Assembly (NCBI GenBank): GCA_944380925.1
Contig: CALWJD010000001.1
Span: 1 to 64,000, forward strand
Direction of reading: 5' to 3'
DNA length: 64,000 nt
DNA from: UMGS1491 sp944380925
Lineage (GTDB): Bacteria; Bacillota; Clostridia; Oscillospirales; Acutalibacteraceae
The notes under the pieces were generated by a model. The model searched no databases and had not been told where the DNA came from. It saw nothing but the letters and a program-made list of their open reading frames with translations. Within the stretch, counting starts at the first letter, position 1, and each line of letters starts with the position of its first letter. Shown here one piece after another: positions 24,650-35,436 of this stretch. The translations under genes were made by a program, and so were the position numbers.

Positions 24650-27001
24650 ATGTATAGAAATGCCTTTAAAAAACTGAAAATTGGGCAGAAAATTTTGCTA
24701 ATAATACTATTTTTCTCAGCCATAGTTCAGTTCTCTTCGCTTATAATAACGGGCATAAGTGTGGTAAATTTATCAAATTTTTCCCAAGAAAAAGCTGATT
24801 TGCTCGGTCAAAGCACTGCCAGACGCAGCGAGGAAAGCCTTAAAACGCAAGCAGAATCATATCTTAAAGAAATTTCTTTTTCTATGGCAAATTCATCTGA
24901 AAATATTCTAAGAGAAATAAACAACAACGCTTTAGACCTAAAGTCAAACATCGAGGACATATATCAAAACAGCGTCGGTACTCACGAACATGAAATAACA
25001 GCACCTGAAATCTCCGGTATTTTGAATTCCAATGATAAAACCGAAAAATTCTATGCGGTGGACAGCTCAAATATTTCCGAAAACAAAGGTTTAGTACTTG
25101 CCTATGATTTTGCTCAACCCGACCCCAAGTATAAAAATAACAAATATCAAACAAACATAAACAAATGGCAAAATTTAAGCGAAGAAGAAAGACAAGATAT
25201 CCAAAAAAATAAAATCGTAGTTTCAGAAAACAAATTACCTCAAACCATTAAAAATGAAGTTTATAAACTAAGTAATATCTTACATGACGCCAAAGGAATG
25301 TGCAGTGGCGATAGTGCCATTTCCTCAATATATATAGGAACCGAAAGCGGAATTTTATATCGCTATTCATTAGATAACTCCCCCGTAAGGTATGACCCTC
25401 GCACACGTCCGTGGTACGTTGATGCGGTCAGTTCGTTAAATACGGGAAACAGCTTACCTGTTTGGCAAAGCATATATATAAGCAAAAGCAACAATATTCC
25501 ATGTATAACTTGTTCAAAAGCGTTTACCGATAAGCAAGGAAAAGTTTTGGGAGTAATTGCCATTGACGTATACATCGACAATATAAATAAATATATTCTC
25601 GGAACAAATATAGGAAACACAGGATATGCATTTATAGTTGACGACCAAGGAAAAATATTGGCACACCCTGATTATGTAATTGACGAAAACGGCAATTATC
25701 CTAAAAACTTCGAATCAGAGCCGCTAAAATCTAAATCTGCTTCAGAATCATACAAAGCTCTTATAAAAAACATGAGCGCAGGTAACTCAGGAATTGAATC
25801 CGTAACCATAAACGGAGAAGATTTTTATATTTCCTATTCCCCACTTAGTACGGTCAAATGGTGCTTAGGCGCTGCGTCCAAAGCGAGCGAGGTTTTAAAG
25901 CCCTCACAAGAAACAATCGCATTTATAGAAAAAAGCACAGAAGAAACAAATCAATCTATAAAAGGTCAATTAATAAAAACATTTTTAACGTTCTTACTAA
26001 TTTTTATAATTTGTTCGGTAGTTGTATATGTTTTAGGCATACGGCTTTCAAAAGAAATATTAAAGCCAATAAAAAAACTAAGAGACCAAGCACATTCCAT
26101 CGGAAATGGAGATTTCTCACACCTTGTGGATGTAGATTCAAATGATGAGCTCGGAGATCTTTCAAAATCGTTTAATAAAATGGTGGAAAACTTAAAAATA
26201 TATATGGATAACCTTGAAAAAACCACCAGAGAAAAAGAAAAAATTCACAGCGAACTTATGGTTGCAAAAAAAATACAGCACAGCATGATCCCATCAATTT
26301 TCCCCGCATTTCCTAACAGAACCGACTTTGACATATACGCAACAATGGATCCCGCAAAAGAAATCGGCGGCGATTTTTACGACTTTTTCTTTACCGACAA
26401 AGAACACCTTGCGCTGGTGATCTCAGATGTTTCGGGAAAAGGTGTTTCGGCTGCGCTGTTTATGGTTATTGCGAAAATACTACTCAAAAATGCGCTTCAG
26501 TCGGGATTTTCTCCTGAAAAAGCACTTGAAAAAGTTAACAATCAACTTTGCGAAAATAACGAAGCAGATATGTTTGTTACATCATTTGTCGGAGTTATAA
26601 ATATAAAAACCGGTAAATTTTCTTACTCAAATGCCGGCCACAATCCTCCGCTTATTTATGATAAACTCAAAGATAAGTACGATTTTATAGATCAACCAAA
26701 AGGGTTTGTTTTAGGCGGCATGCCAAATCAAAAATATACCGGTAAAGAAATGTACATTCGCCCCAAAGATACAATTTTCTTGTACACTGACGGAGTAACC
26801 GAATCAATGGACACAAACGGAAAATTATTCGGAGAAAAACAACTAAAAGATATTTTAAACTGCAAAAATTCAAAAAAACTCAGCATAAAAGAAATGATAG
26901 AAAGCTTAAAAAATGAAATATCCAAATTTTCAGAAGGCACAGAACAAGCCGATGATATAACAATGCTCGCATTTAAAGATTTTACGATACCGGAAGAATA
27001 A
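24650..27001 (+). CDS. dCache-HAMP-SpoIIE sensor phosphatase
   Basis: This 783-residue membrane protein has a first helix at about 13-37. An extracellular double-Cache domain follows to about 430, with the hallmark RYDPRTRPWYVDA and VIAIDVYIDNI. Then come a second helix (about 440-465), HAMP (LKPIKKLRDQAHSIGNGDFS) and a short coiled coil. The SpoIIE/PP2C-type phosphatase starts VAKKIQHSMIP and has MDPAKEIGGDFYDFFF, VISDVSGKGVSAALFM, YSNAGHNPPL and FLYTDGVTESMD. Such RsbU-like enzymes dephosphorylate anti-anti-sigma proteins in response to an external ligand. No anti-sigma partner lies nearby, so the target is encoded elsewhere. Confidence 0.93.
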   Translation: MYRNAFKKLKIGQKILLIILFFSAIVQFSSLIITGISVVNLSNFSQEKADLLGQSTARRSEESLKTQAESYLKEISFSMANSSENILREINNNALDLKSNIEDIYQNSVGTHEHEITAPEISGILNSNDKTEKFYAVDSSNISENKGLVLAYDFAQPDPKYKNNKYQTNINKWQNLSEEERQDIQKNKIVVSENKLPQTIKNEVYKLSNILHDAKGMCSGDSAISSIYIGTESGILYRYSLDNSPVRYDPRTRPWYVDAVSSLNTGNSLPVWQSIYISKSNNIPCITCSKAFTDKQGKVLGVIAIDVYIDNINKYILGTNIGNTGYAFIVDDQGKILAHPDYVIDENGNYPKNFESEPLKSKSASESYKALIKNMSAGNSGIESVTINGEDFYISYSPLSTVKWCLGAASKASEVLKPSQETIAFIEKSTEETNQSIKGQLIKTFLTFLLIFIICSVVVYVLGIRLSKEILKPIKKLRDQAHSIGNGDFSHLVDVDSNDELGDLSKSFNKMVENLKIYMDNLEKTTREKEKIHSELMVAKKIQHSMIPSIFPAFPNRTDFDIYATMDPAKEIGGDFYDFFFTDKEHLALVISDVSGKGVSAALFMVIAKILLKNALQSGFSPEKALEKVNNQLCENNEADMFVTSFVGVINIKTGKFSYSNAGHNPPLIYDKLKDKYDFIDQPKGFVLGGMPNQKYTGKEMYIRPKDTIFLYTDGVTESMDTNGKLFGEKQLKDILNCKNSKKLSIKEMIESLKNEISKFSEGTEQADDITMLAFKDFTIPEE

Positions 27002-27097
27002 TAAAACAATTAAGTAAAACGCAAATCCAAGGCTATCGTGATAAAGCACAAATATACTATTGTTTATATTTAACACTGCAGAATGGAGGGGTATCAA

Positions 27098-27625
27098 TTG
27101 AAAAAATTAGCCAAACTTTTATCTTGTTGTATGATTTTTGTGGCGGCTTATCTATTATACCCCTTAAACACGATATCGGCCGGTAATAGCTGCACATGCC
27201 AACGCAAAACTTACGAACCTGTTAGTATTCCACAATACATATGGAACGAATTGGAATCAATAAAGCAAAGCTATAACAGTGAACGCTCCGCAAGTTTTAC
27301 TGAGCGCATAACAACAACCAAAAAGGATCCTGAAGATATAAGCCCATTTGCCGCCCCATATTTTGGCACGAAAGCACGGCTACTCAACACCATCAACTCA
27401 AGACGTTTGCCGGATTCAAAACAAAAATTGGAAGTATTTAAAAAAATTTACGAACTCTTAGAAGAAGGAAAGAAACTTGAAACACAATTAAATCCAAAAA
27501 CAAGTCGTAATATTAGATATGGGAATGTAAAGAACGTAATCGCCTCACTTGACTCTTCACCGAAACGAGTTTTGGAAATAAAATGCATATTTTTTGATGA
27601 TACATTCTATATTTACCGTTTTTGA
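27098..27625 (+). CDS. Secreted hypothetical protein (175 aa)
   Basis: The N-terminal signal peptide (AKLLSCCMIFVAAYLLYPL, then NTISAGN) is followed by SCTCQRKTYEPVSIPQYIW and a helical, charged remainder with RLPDSKQKLEVFKKIYELLE. It ends in strands (LEIKCIFFDDTFYIYRF). The start is taken as TTG at 27098, 6 bases after GGAGGGG; the ATG five codons earlier lies inside that site. I know of no family. It follows the phosphatase gene by 96 bases, ending at a shared terminator. Confidence 0.6.
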   Translation: MKKLAKLLSCCMIFVAAYLLYPLNTISAGNSCTCQRKTYEPVSIPQYIWNELESIKQSYNSERSASFTERITTTKKDPEDISPFAAPYFGTKARLLNTINSRRLPDSKQKLEVFKKIYELLEEGKKLETQLNPKTSRNIRYGNVKNVIASLDSSPKRVLEIKCIFFDDTFYIYRF

Positions 27626-27665
27626 AAAATACATATAATACATAAAAATAGGTAATACATAAAAA

Positions 27666-27692
27666 TAGGCCCGACTCAGTCGGGCTTGTTCT
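27666..27692. terminator. Bidirectional terminator
   Basis: AGCCCGAC-tgag-GTCGGGC type stem (AAGCCCGACT with AGTCGGGC) lies between convergent genes, with TTGTTCTT on the plus side and an A-rich flank giving T's on the minus side. Confidence 0.65.
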
Positions 27693-27717
27693 TACGGTTT
27701 TATTAATTCGTTAATTC

Positions 27718-28152
27718 TTACAAATATTCTTTCATACTTTCTATCAGCTTTTCCTCGGAATCAATCAACCTCTTGGCAATATCTCTTATCTTATCCTCTG
27801 CCATTTTATAATCATTAAGATATTTTGTTAAGGATTTAACTCCCATATTGCAACCGTCTGTAATTAAATCTGCTATTGCACTATCAGATTTATGCATTAT
27901 TTCTTGCATGTTTGTTTTCATCCATACCATACCTTTAGCCATAATTGATGGCTCTTTTTTTGGAGCATCATATTCTTTTAAAAACATTGATATATCATCA
28001 CAAAGTTTTTCATGCGTAGTTTTGCTCGAACGTAAAACATCTTGGAATTTTTCACTTTTAACATGCGGCAACACTTCATCAATTGTAGATATCCCCATTT
28101 CTACCCCCTCGCTACACTTCCGCAGTAATTTTATGCTATCTTCATTATTCAT
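27718..28152 (-). CDS. Small four-helix protein, possible ferritin-like
   Basis: This 144-residue all-helical protein starts MNNEDSIKLLRKCSEGVEMG. It continues with ISTIDEVLPHVKSEKFQDVL and HEKLCDDISMFLKEY and ends KLIESMKEYL. The heptad patterns suggest a four-helix bundle like DUF2383-type ferritin-like proteins, but the usual E...E-x-x-H metal ligands are not clear. AAAGGAAG lies before the ATG at 28152; the open frame extends 6 codons upstream. It is soluble, and no operon partner is obvious. Confidence 0.6.
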   Translation of the reverse strand: MNNEDSIKLLRKCSEGVEMGISTIDEVLPHVKSEKFQDVLRSSKTTHEKLCDDISMFLKEYDAPKKEPSIMAKGMVWMKTNMQEIMHKSDSAIADLITDGCNMGVKSLTKYLNDYKMAEDKIRDIAKRLIDSEEKLIESMKEYL

Positions 28153-28292
28153 AACAACTCTTCCTTTCAAAAATAGAGTTCTATAATATTATTGGATTTT
28201 TCAAAAAATATAATCAGTATTCTGATATAATTTTTAATAATCTAAAAAAATAAACAGCCACACGAGGCAGCTGTTTAATTCCAAAAATATAT

Positions 28293-28772
28293 TTACTCAA
28301 ATAAATTGCTAAATTTTTCTATACGTTTTGCATCTCCAAAATCTTTAAATTTTTTATTTATTAGGTCAATAACCTCGTTTTTAGAATCTTCCGGCAAAAT
28401 TTTAAATGCCATTAAAGCGCTGTGCTCCTCGGGGCTAAGATTTTCAATCATGTTTTTGGTACAACTATCATCCCGTTGATTTGAAGAGTTACCGACATCC
28501 GAAAACCTGTAAGCCATTTCCGATTCCAAAATTTTAGTATAATGAACTTTAAAAATTTCAGACAGCTTCTTTATGGTTTTTACATCAGGTTTAATTCTTC
28601 CAAGCTCATAATAAGAATAAGTGGACCGATCCACACCAAGAAGATCGGCCACTTGTTTTTGAGTATATCCCAATTTTGTTCGTAATTTTTTTATAACTTC
28701 CGAAATAATCTTAATTGCCTCTTCCACAATATAACTTTGGTAAATTATATCATGGTTTAAACTTTTTATCAA
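28293..28772 (-). CDS. XRE-family regulator
   Basis: The helix-turn-helix at about residues 29-83 (LRTKLGYTQKQVADLLGVDR, then STYSYYELGRIKPDV and IKKLSEIFKVHYTKILESEM) is followed by an acidic helical tail. The exact start is uncertain. The longest frame begins at 28772, a GTG at 28727 is possible, and a GAAGAGG site lies before ATT codons nearer the domain. It sits just downstream of the giant surface-protein gene on the same strand, but has no visible link to it. Confidence 0.8.
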   Translation of the reverse strand: MIKSLNHDIIYQSYIVEEAIKIISEVIKKLRTKLGYTQKQVADLLGVDRSTYSYYELGRIKPDVKTIKKLSEIFKVHYTKILESEMAYRFSDVGNSSNQRDDSCTKNMIENLSPEEHSALMAFKILPEDSKNEVIDLINKKFKDFGDAKRIEKFSNLFE

Positions 28773-28785
28773 GCTTAAAAACTAT

Positions 28786-31700
28786 TTACTCTTTTTGCTC
28801 CTTGCGCTTTTTGTAAATAACCCATAACGCCAATGCCAAAAGCGCCAAGATTAGCAAGACCAAAATAAGCCGCAGCGCACTTCCTTGCGGAGTAACCCTA
28901 TTATTTGCACTCTTAAATTTCTCGCTTATATTTCCGCCATCCTCAATCTCAACATTATCGAAAGCATTATCATCGTTAATAAGCGTATTTCCCGATGAAT
29001 CCTTTCCGGAGCCGCCGCTTCTTGCTCCTCCGGGCGCATAATCCATAATCCATGGTATATTTGTATTCGGGGTATCAAGTAATGAAGATATTCCATCAGA
29101 TGCGCGGCTCGCTACAACACCCATTGCGCTAAATGAGTTTGTTTCAAACGAAACCTTGTCACCGTAAAACGACAAATCCATAAAGGTTACTTTTCCGCTA
29201 TTGGAATCTTCATGAACGCCGGTAGGATTTCTGAAATTTGTAAGTCTCGGGGAGGGAATTGTAACAGTATACGTCTCCTCACCCGAAGGAACATACCTTG
29301 TATCACTTAAAGTATCCCAAAGATAAACATCATATAAGGACAATATATATTCTGAGGTCAACTTCTTATAGATTCTGGTACATGCATCCATATCAGAAGA
29401 GATCGGAACAACTACTAATTTTATATGCCAATCCGCTCCTTCAATCGTAACATCATTGCTGGTATGATGAACAGCCGCCGCTTGTTGTTGTAGGTTCATA
29501 AGAACATCCGCATTCGTAACATTGGCCTTTTTATCATCGCTCAAAGAATTATACCATCTTGTGGCCTCTATGACCGGATTAACATCATTTAAATCATTTA
29601 CCGAAGAAGGCAAATTGTTTATGGAGTTTATAAGCCCCACCTCGGTATTTGGGTGAATACCGGTAACCGTTATAATTTTATCTTCAATTATACCGGGAAT
29701 TGTATAGAATCCGGAATCATCTGCAGTTAATTTATCGTTACCAAGCATAACGGCTATAGAAGAATCCGAATATGCCGGGTACAGCGAAACTTTGAAAGAA
29801 AATGAACTACCATGATCTACTGTATTGTCACCTGTAATCACTTTATTATTTGAATTATAATAATCTATTCCTTCCTCGTTTCTAAGGGTTACGGTATACG
29901 TATTTTTGCGTATATTACCTACCTTAATATTAAGATCTTCGGTAATATTGGAAATCAAATATCTTCCTGCGGATAACTTCTGAGCTCCAAGCTTGCTTTT
30001 TCCATTATTTAATACTATAAACATACCCGCAGCGGAATCATCATAAGCATCATCCACATTTACGCTAAATTCAAAATTGCTTCCATATTTAACTCTCATA
30101 CTGCCCGAAACAACCGAACCTCTATCATTTAGGTAAGTTATTCCCGGAACATCTTGTAGCGTAACCTTATAAGTTATATTTGCAATATCCTCAAGAACTA
30201 TGGTACAGTTTTCTTTTATATTGGATATACTGCACTTATATATGGTATTATCTCCCGAACCCGAGTCTTTTTCCGTCGTCAACTTTTCATCTCCGCTTTC
30301 TTTTTGGCAATTAACAACGAAGTTCTCATCTAGTTTATATCCGGTTTTAGGTTTAACTTTAAATTCAATCTTCGATCCATGTTCTACATCTTTAGTTCCT
30401 TTAAAAATGTTGTTATCAACCAGGTATTCCGCCCTATCGCTACCAACAAAGTTTATGGTATAGACATTGACGGTAATATTTTCCACATATACTTTTTTAT
30501 TTTCTGTAATATCTAAAATCTTATATTCATTTTGATACTTCGTAACTTCTTTAGCTTGATCTTCTGTTTCATTTTCCCCACGAACCATAACTTTAAAATC
30601 AGATTGATTATATTCCTCAGGTAAAGTTACCGTAAACGTTACCGAATTACCGTACGTAACATCCAGCGAACCCTCAATTACAGAGTTATCACGTTTATAG
30701 GTAATATTAGCGGTTCGACCTTCTTTGTTTTTAACCGCAGCATTACTATCAAACTCAACAGCAACCTTTCGTTTAACTACGGAAGCCACAACCGTAACGC
30801 TCGATTTTACGCTGTCTAATTTATAAAATTTACATCCTTCTGTTTTTTCGTTATTCTTTGCCCATTGCAAAATAGCATCATCATATTCATTAAGCGCCGA
30901 ACCATTTTGGGTTACGGTCAGTTTTTCCGCATCATACCCCGCCTGAACACCAACAGCAAAGTAATAGTCGTCCCCGTCACTGACGGTAATAATGCCCCTT
31001 AACTCTTTCTTCGTACCATTTTCCATATTAAAAGGAGTGCCATCACTTATGTCAATGGTGGGTTTTTCGCCGTTTTCAGCATCCTCTATTTGCGGTGTGC
31101 CACTGCTTAAATCTATTATCTGGCCGTCCTTGGTTTTTTTCACGTAATAATAGTCAAAGCCTTCTCCGCTTTTAAAAGTTACAGGTATGCTGTTCTTATC
31201 ACATATCAGCTCTATACTCATATTATCTGTTAAAAGAAAATCATAAGTTGCGGTGTATGTTTGTTCACCCTCATATTGCTCAAATTTCCAATCTAATTCA
31301 CTAATCGAGCTTTGTGTTCCCGTCGGTTCACCATTTGAATCAAAGCCACCAACCACTTTAGATACAAAAGCATCATCTATACCATCTAATGAATATCCCT
31401 CTTTGAGCTTAAATTCGATCGCCATTTTCATACCATATGGCACTTCTTTTACCGTATATTCCTTGTCTTTACTATCTTCTATATTTGTACAATCACCAAC
31501 TACTTGATTATTCATATCATCATTGTAAATAGTCGCTAAAGCACCGTTATGCATCTTAAATCCTACCTGTTTGTTATGAGGCTTTAAACAATGACAATCA
31601 ATACTGAGGTCACGCGCTCTTAAAACTTTCCATGCATCAGCTTTCCACCCACTATCAGTTAAATCGAATTCAACTTTATCTGCATCAAAGTTCATTCCGT

Positions 31701-34700
31701 GTATCGTTTGTGATGAGTTTCCGGATACTGCAAATTTAAAATCTTCAGCCTGAGGCAAAAAACTAAAATTGTTGGTTTCCGATAATGTAATTGTTACTTT
31801 TCCCTGTGGATTTTTAGGCGACCAATAAGCCACCGCAGTGTACCCGGTGGTCACACCGCGCGGCGCATTTGCATTAACGGAAACCGAATCTTGCTTAACT
31901 TCAATTTTGTTGCCATCATCCACAAGCAAGTTAATATCTTTAAAATTTATCTTTATATTATGCGTAGCCGTCACATATTTTAATGTTATATTAACATTAA
32001 CCGCTCCGACGCCCCCGTTAACTTTCAATTTACTAAGTGTGATTTTATAATGTTGAGTTGAATCATCTAAACTAATACTACCCTGATAACCAATGCTGGC
32101 ACCATTGCTGGCACTACACGAAAGCAAACCGTCAAAACCACCGGAGAAGTTCCAATAAGCAAAATCTTCTGCTTTTATTTCGAAACTGATATCTTCCCCG
32201 TACCGGCCTTTTTTCATCGTTACGCCATTACCTGCACATGAAGCAAAACCGCTAAGCGAATTGCCGTTATCATCCTGCGCACCATCACAATTTACATATA
32301 GAGGAAATTCAAATTTTTGATTTTCATTAGGGTTTGCGCCAATTGTTTCCATCTTAAAATTAAACATCAGGTCTTTAAATTCCAGACCATCCATATAAAT
32401 GTATACTGTATCTGCATCTGTTGCACAATCGACATACAGCGTAAAAGTTCTTGTTCCGTCATCCCAGCTAGAGTCACTTGTAAATAAAACACCCACCGGA
32501 TTATTTCCATTCCAAAGTTTTACTTCCGCAAAACCGGAAGTGGTAGGCGTTCCTATACACAGCCCTGCGTTTCGGCAACCATCTTGCAACTCTATATAAA
32601 AAGCAGTACCTGAAGAAACTGCGGACACTACAAATGAATTGTTAGCGTTTGTTCCTCCTCCAAAAACCACTTTTGCCAAATCCGAATCTAAATTTTCCAC
32701 ATTACCCTCATTTGATACACTCGAAGCAAATTTAATTGTGGTGTTTTTTATAGTGATATTCTTTAGCTCAAGTACCGGGTTTTCATTAGTAATCGTAAGA
32801 TTTTCAATAATTCCGCCACTGGGCACCGCCGTTTCCGCTCCTCCAAACTTATACTTAAGCGAATCTATCGAATAGCCACGCGCCTCTTCACGACGAGCGA
32901 CATTTATGGAAACTTTATCTCCTTTTTTAACGTATATACAACTATATACATTCTTACCATTAGTATTCGTAATGGTCGGGAAATCTGCTTGCGCAATATC
33001 TCCACTCCCTAAATCTTTCTGAGTATACGAAAGCGCAACTATGCGACATAACTGTTCCTGCTCTGCCGTTCCACTGCTATCGGATTCTACATAACTTGTT
33101 TTAAATATATCTCCAAAACATCCCCTAAATTTTATATAAGAAGCTTCCGAAGAACCACTACTATTTGGGCCAAAATTGTGATTTTCATTGTCCCAGTTGT
33201 TCCAACCATCAATCGCACGATCCGTATATTGACCTGATGCTATATTATATTGCAAATATTCGGTATTAACTCCATCCCTAGCTGTAATTTTCAGTTCTAT
33301 TTGCTTCGGTTCAAAAAAGCAAAGCTGCGTATATACTTTATCACCATCTATAGTTGAATTGGCTTCATTAAACCCATCGGCTTTAGGGACGAACGGAAAA
33401 TCTTGGAATTCGCCGGTACTACCCACATCTTTATACTTGATATCCAGTTTATCGTAAGGATTATCAAAAGTTTTGTTGGCACCACTCGGTGGTGAAACTA
33501 AATTATTTTCGCTGCCTATACCAATCGAATAAAGTGCAGGAACAAGCTTCAAATTAGCGTTTGACGGCAGTCTGTTTGCGTTAAACCCAAGCTTAAAATA
33601 ACCATAGTTCCCGTCTTCAATTGTATCCTGAGGTGAATTTCTATCTTCATTATACAACCTCACTTTTCCACTGCTGTTGGCATTTACAGCCGTAACTGTT
33701 AACGTACGACTATTAGAAAAATCAAATTGGTATGTGTACGATACTGCGGAGCTAAAGGTATCCCCTACCTTAATTTCACGACTCCATTCAGTATTATTAT
33801 ATTTAACCTCTGAAACGTAACCGGCGGTACCACTGTTCCAATGTTCCGGCTCATTCCATTTAATGGTGCAGCAATTATCACTTGGTGGCGAAGTTGATAC
33901 AAAGTTATCATATCCTATTATGCAAGTACCTCCACTATTTACCAATATCTCGGGAGGTATTGAAACCGTCAAATAAGTATCACCAACATAGTCAACATCT
34001 AAAAACTCGTTTCCCACCTTAACTCGCATGGCATCTCGGAATCTATGGGCCCACGAATCGCCATCACTTGATGGAGCATCAAGACTATCTAGTTTAATCA
34101 TAACCGATTTTGAAATTGAAAAATTTTTAAAAGTACATTTGTAGTATCCACTACTTGCCAAATTATCGCCAATTACCAATGTATCACCACCACGTGTTAC
34201 ACTTGCTTTTTTAATATAACCCCCCCAATAACCCCCCCAATACAAAAAATCTTTTGCATTCCATTGAATTGTAAAACTGCTAAGTCCACCCGGCTTTAAC
34301 CGCAGCGATTTTCTCAAGTATGATGAGCCAAGTGCATATGTGACAGTTTTGTTGGCAACAGTTCCGTTAATAACGTTATTATCTTCGCCAACAAGAAATG
34401 GAACAAAATCGCCATTAGTAAAAGTAACTTTCAGTGAAAAATTGCTCTCGGGAACAGGAATAATCTTTTGGGTTGCGCTTCCCCACGTAACTTCGCTATA
34501 ATCTTCCGAACCAACCTTAGTTTCAACTTTTTCTATCTTACCGAATGGGCCCTCATTATTACCACCGCCTGGCCATCCACATGTATTCTCATCATAATTT
34601 AAAGTACAAGTCGGCGGTCTAAAATAAAAGTCTTCAGTCATTCCGCCCCAATCACCATGCTTAATGTAGTATCTTGTAAAACCATCACCTTCCACAGTAT

Positions 34701-35175
34701 CATAGGATAAATCACTCGATGGTATAGGGCGACCGAGCACATCACACAACACCGGACGATAATTTGAATCGGAAAAGGATACTTGAACTTCTAGGAAAAT
34801 TTTTTTACGATCCTCAAAACCCCAATCAGGGCACGTAGTACTAAACTTCGTATCATAGTAATCCTCGCTATATTCCCAAATGCTCGTAGAGCCGCTCACA
34901 GAACTGTACCAATCCGGACGCCATTCACACCTAAGTCTGGTTATATTTCCGCACGGATAGTCGTACCCATTTTTCCAATGCTCGTTCTCATTAAAGTGAA
35001 ACACAAATGTATTGTTTGGAATATACGGTTCATCGCCATCTTCCGCACCTACAACAGCTTTCCAGTTTAAAAAACACGCAACCGAGCACATAACCACAAA
35101 AACTATACTCATTGTAACTTTTTTAAAAATCTTGTTCTTAAACAGTCTTTGTAGCATTTCGAATAGCTTTTTCAT
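28786..35175 (-). CDS. Giant surface protein with InlB-like repeats
   Basis: This 2129-residue protein has a signal peptide at about 18-44 (VTMSIVFVVMCSVACFLNW, then VVGAEDG). A long beta-rich, Cys- and Trp-containing ectodomain follows, then several repeats of about 80-85 residues between about 1350 and 1850. Their pattern is GxDYYNSNNKVITG, then VxHGSSFSFKV and a YTVTL strand, as in InlB/Listeria-Bacteroides-type repeats. A helical domain precedes the C-terminal membrane helix (ALRLILVLLILALLALALW) and basic tail KKRKEQKE. No LPXTG is present, so it is anchored by that helix. It is probably an adhesin or S-layer-like protein. A consensus promoter lies upstream. Confidence 0.85.
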   Translation of the reverse strand: MKKLFEMLQRLFKNKIFKKVTMSIVFVVMCSVACFLNWKAVVGAEDGDEPYIPNNTFVFHFNENEHWKNGYDYPCGNITRLRCEWRPDWYSSVSGSTSIWEYSEDYYDTKFSTTCPDWGFEDRKKIFLEVQVSFSDSNYRPVLCDVLGRPIPSSDLSYDTVEGDGFTRYYIKHGDWGGMTEDFYFRPPTCTLNYDENTCGWPGGGNNEGPFGKIEKVETKVGSEDYSEVTWGSATQKIIPVPESNFSLKVTFTNGDFVPFLVGEDNNVINGTVANKTVTYALGSSYLRKSLRLKPGGLSSFTIQWNAKDFLYWGGYWGGYIKKASVTRGGDTLVIGDNLASSGYYKCTFKNFSISKSVMIKLDSLDAPSSDGDSWAHRFRDAMRVKVGNEFLDVDYVGDTYLTVSIPPEILVNSGGTCIIGYDNFVSTSPPSDNCCTIKWNEPEHWNSGTAGYVSEVKYNNTEWSREIKVGDTFSSAVSYTYQFDFSNSRTLTVTAVNANSSGKVRLYNEDRNSPQDTIEDGNYGYFKLGFNANRLPSNANLKLVPALYSIGIGSENNLVSPPSGANKTFDNPYDKLDIKYKDVGSTGEFQDFPFVPKADGFNEANSTIDGDKVYTQLCFFEPKQIELKITARDGVNTEYLQYNIASGQYTDRAIDGWNNWDNENHNFGPNSSGSSEASYIKFRGCFGDIFKTSYVESDSSGTAEQEQLCRIVALSYTQKDLGSGDIAQADFPTITNTNGKNVYSCIYVKKGDKVSINVARREEARGYSIDSLKYKFGGAETAVPSGGIIENLTITNENPVLELKNITIKNTTIKFASSVSNEGNVENLDSDLAKVVFGGGTNANNSFVVSAVSSGTAFYIELQDGCRNAGLCIGTPTTSGFAEVKLWNGNNPVGVLFTSDSSWDDGTRTFTLYVDCATDADTVYIYMDGLEFKDLMFNFKMETIGANPNENQKFEFPLYVNCDGAQDDNGNSLSGFASCAGNGVTMKKGRYGEDISFEIKAEDFAYWNFSGGFDGLLSCSASNGASIGYQGSISLDDSTQHYKITLSKLKVNGGVGAVNVNITLKYVTATHNIKINFKDINLLVDDGNKIEVKQDSVSVNANAPRGVTTGYTAVAYWSPKNPQGKVTITLSETNNFSFLPQAEDFKFAVSGNSSQTIHGMNFDADKVEFDLTDSGWKADAWKVLRARDLSIDCHCLKPHNKQVGFKMHNGALATIYNDDMNNQVVGDCTNIEDSKDKEYTVKEVPYGMKMAIEFKLKEGYSLDGIDDAFVSKVVGGFDSNGEPTGTQSSISELDWKFEQYEGEQTYTATYDFLLTDNMSIELICDKNSIPVTFKSGEGFDYYYVKKTKDGQIIDLSSGTPQIEDAENGEKPTIDISDGTPFNMENGTKKELRGIITVSDGDDYYFAVGVQAGYDAEKLTVTQNGSALNEYDDAILQWAKNNEKTEGCKFYKLDSVKSSVTVVASVVKRKVAVEFDSNAAVKNKEGRTANITYKRDNSVIEGSLDVTYGNSVTFTVTLPEEYNQSDFKVMVRGENETEDQAKEVTKYQNEYKILDITENKKVYVENITVNVYTINFVGSDRAEYLVDNNIFKGTKDVEHGSKIEFKVKPKTGYKLDENFVVNCQKESGDEKLTTEKDSGSGDNTIYKCSISNIKENCTIVLEDIANITYKVTLQDVPGITYLNDRGSVVSGSMRVKYGSNFEFSVNVDDAYDDSAAGMFIVLNNGKSKLGAQKLSAGRYLISNITEDLNIKVGNIRKNTYTVTLRNEEGIDYYNSNNKVITGDNTVDHGSSFSFKVSLYPAYSDSSIAVMLGNDKLTADDSGFYTIPGIIEDKIITVTGIHPNTEVGLINSINNLPSSVNDLNDVNPVIEATRWYNSLSDDKKANVTNADVLMNLQQQAAAVHHTSNDVTIEGADWHIKLVVVPISSDMDACTRIYKKLTSEYILSLYDVYLWDTLSDTRYVPSGEETYTVTIPSPRLTNFRNPTGVHEDSNSGKVTFMDLSFYGDKVSFETNSFSAMGVVASRASDGISSLLDTPNTNIPWIMDYAPGGARSGGSGKDSSGNTLINDDNAFDNVEIEDGGNISEKFKSANNRVTPQGSALRLILVLLILALLALALWVIYKKRKEQKE

Positions 35176-35263
35176 AACATCACCACTCCGTTAAACAGTT
35201 TTGTTAATATATATAAAATAAAAATATATTCTTTCTGTTTTGTGTATATTCCCACTTCCCATG

Positions 35264-35292
35264 ATTATACCACTTAATTTTATCTTTTTCAA
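35264..35292 (-). promoter_or_regulatory. Sigma-A promoter of the giant surface protein
   Basis: TTGAAA (35287-35292) and TATAAT (35264-35269) are exactly 17 bases apart, reading left about 90 bases before the gene start. The rest of the gap 35176-35436 shows no gene. Confidence 0.75.
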
Positions 35293-35436
35293 GCATTCTG
35301 TATTAAAAAAATTATATTTTAAAAATAATTATAAATAATAACAACTTATTTTTCTCAAAAATACGCAAAAAATTAAGCCACACAAGAATTTCTTCCTTGC
35401 GTAGCCCACTTTCACAAATTACAAAACTAAAAATAA

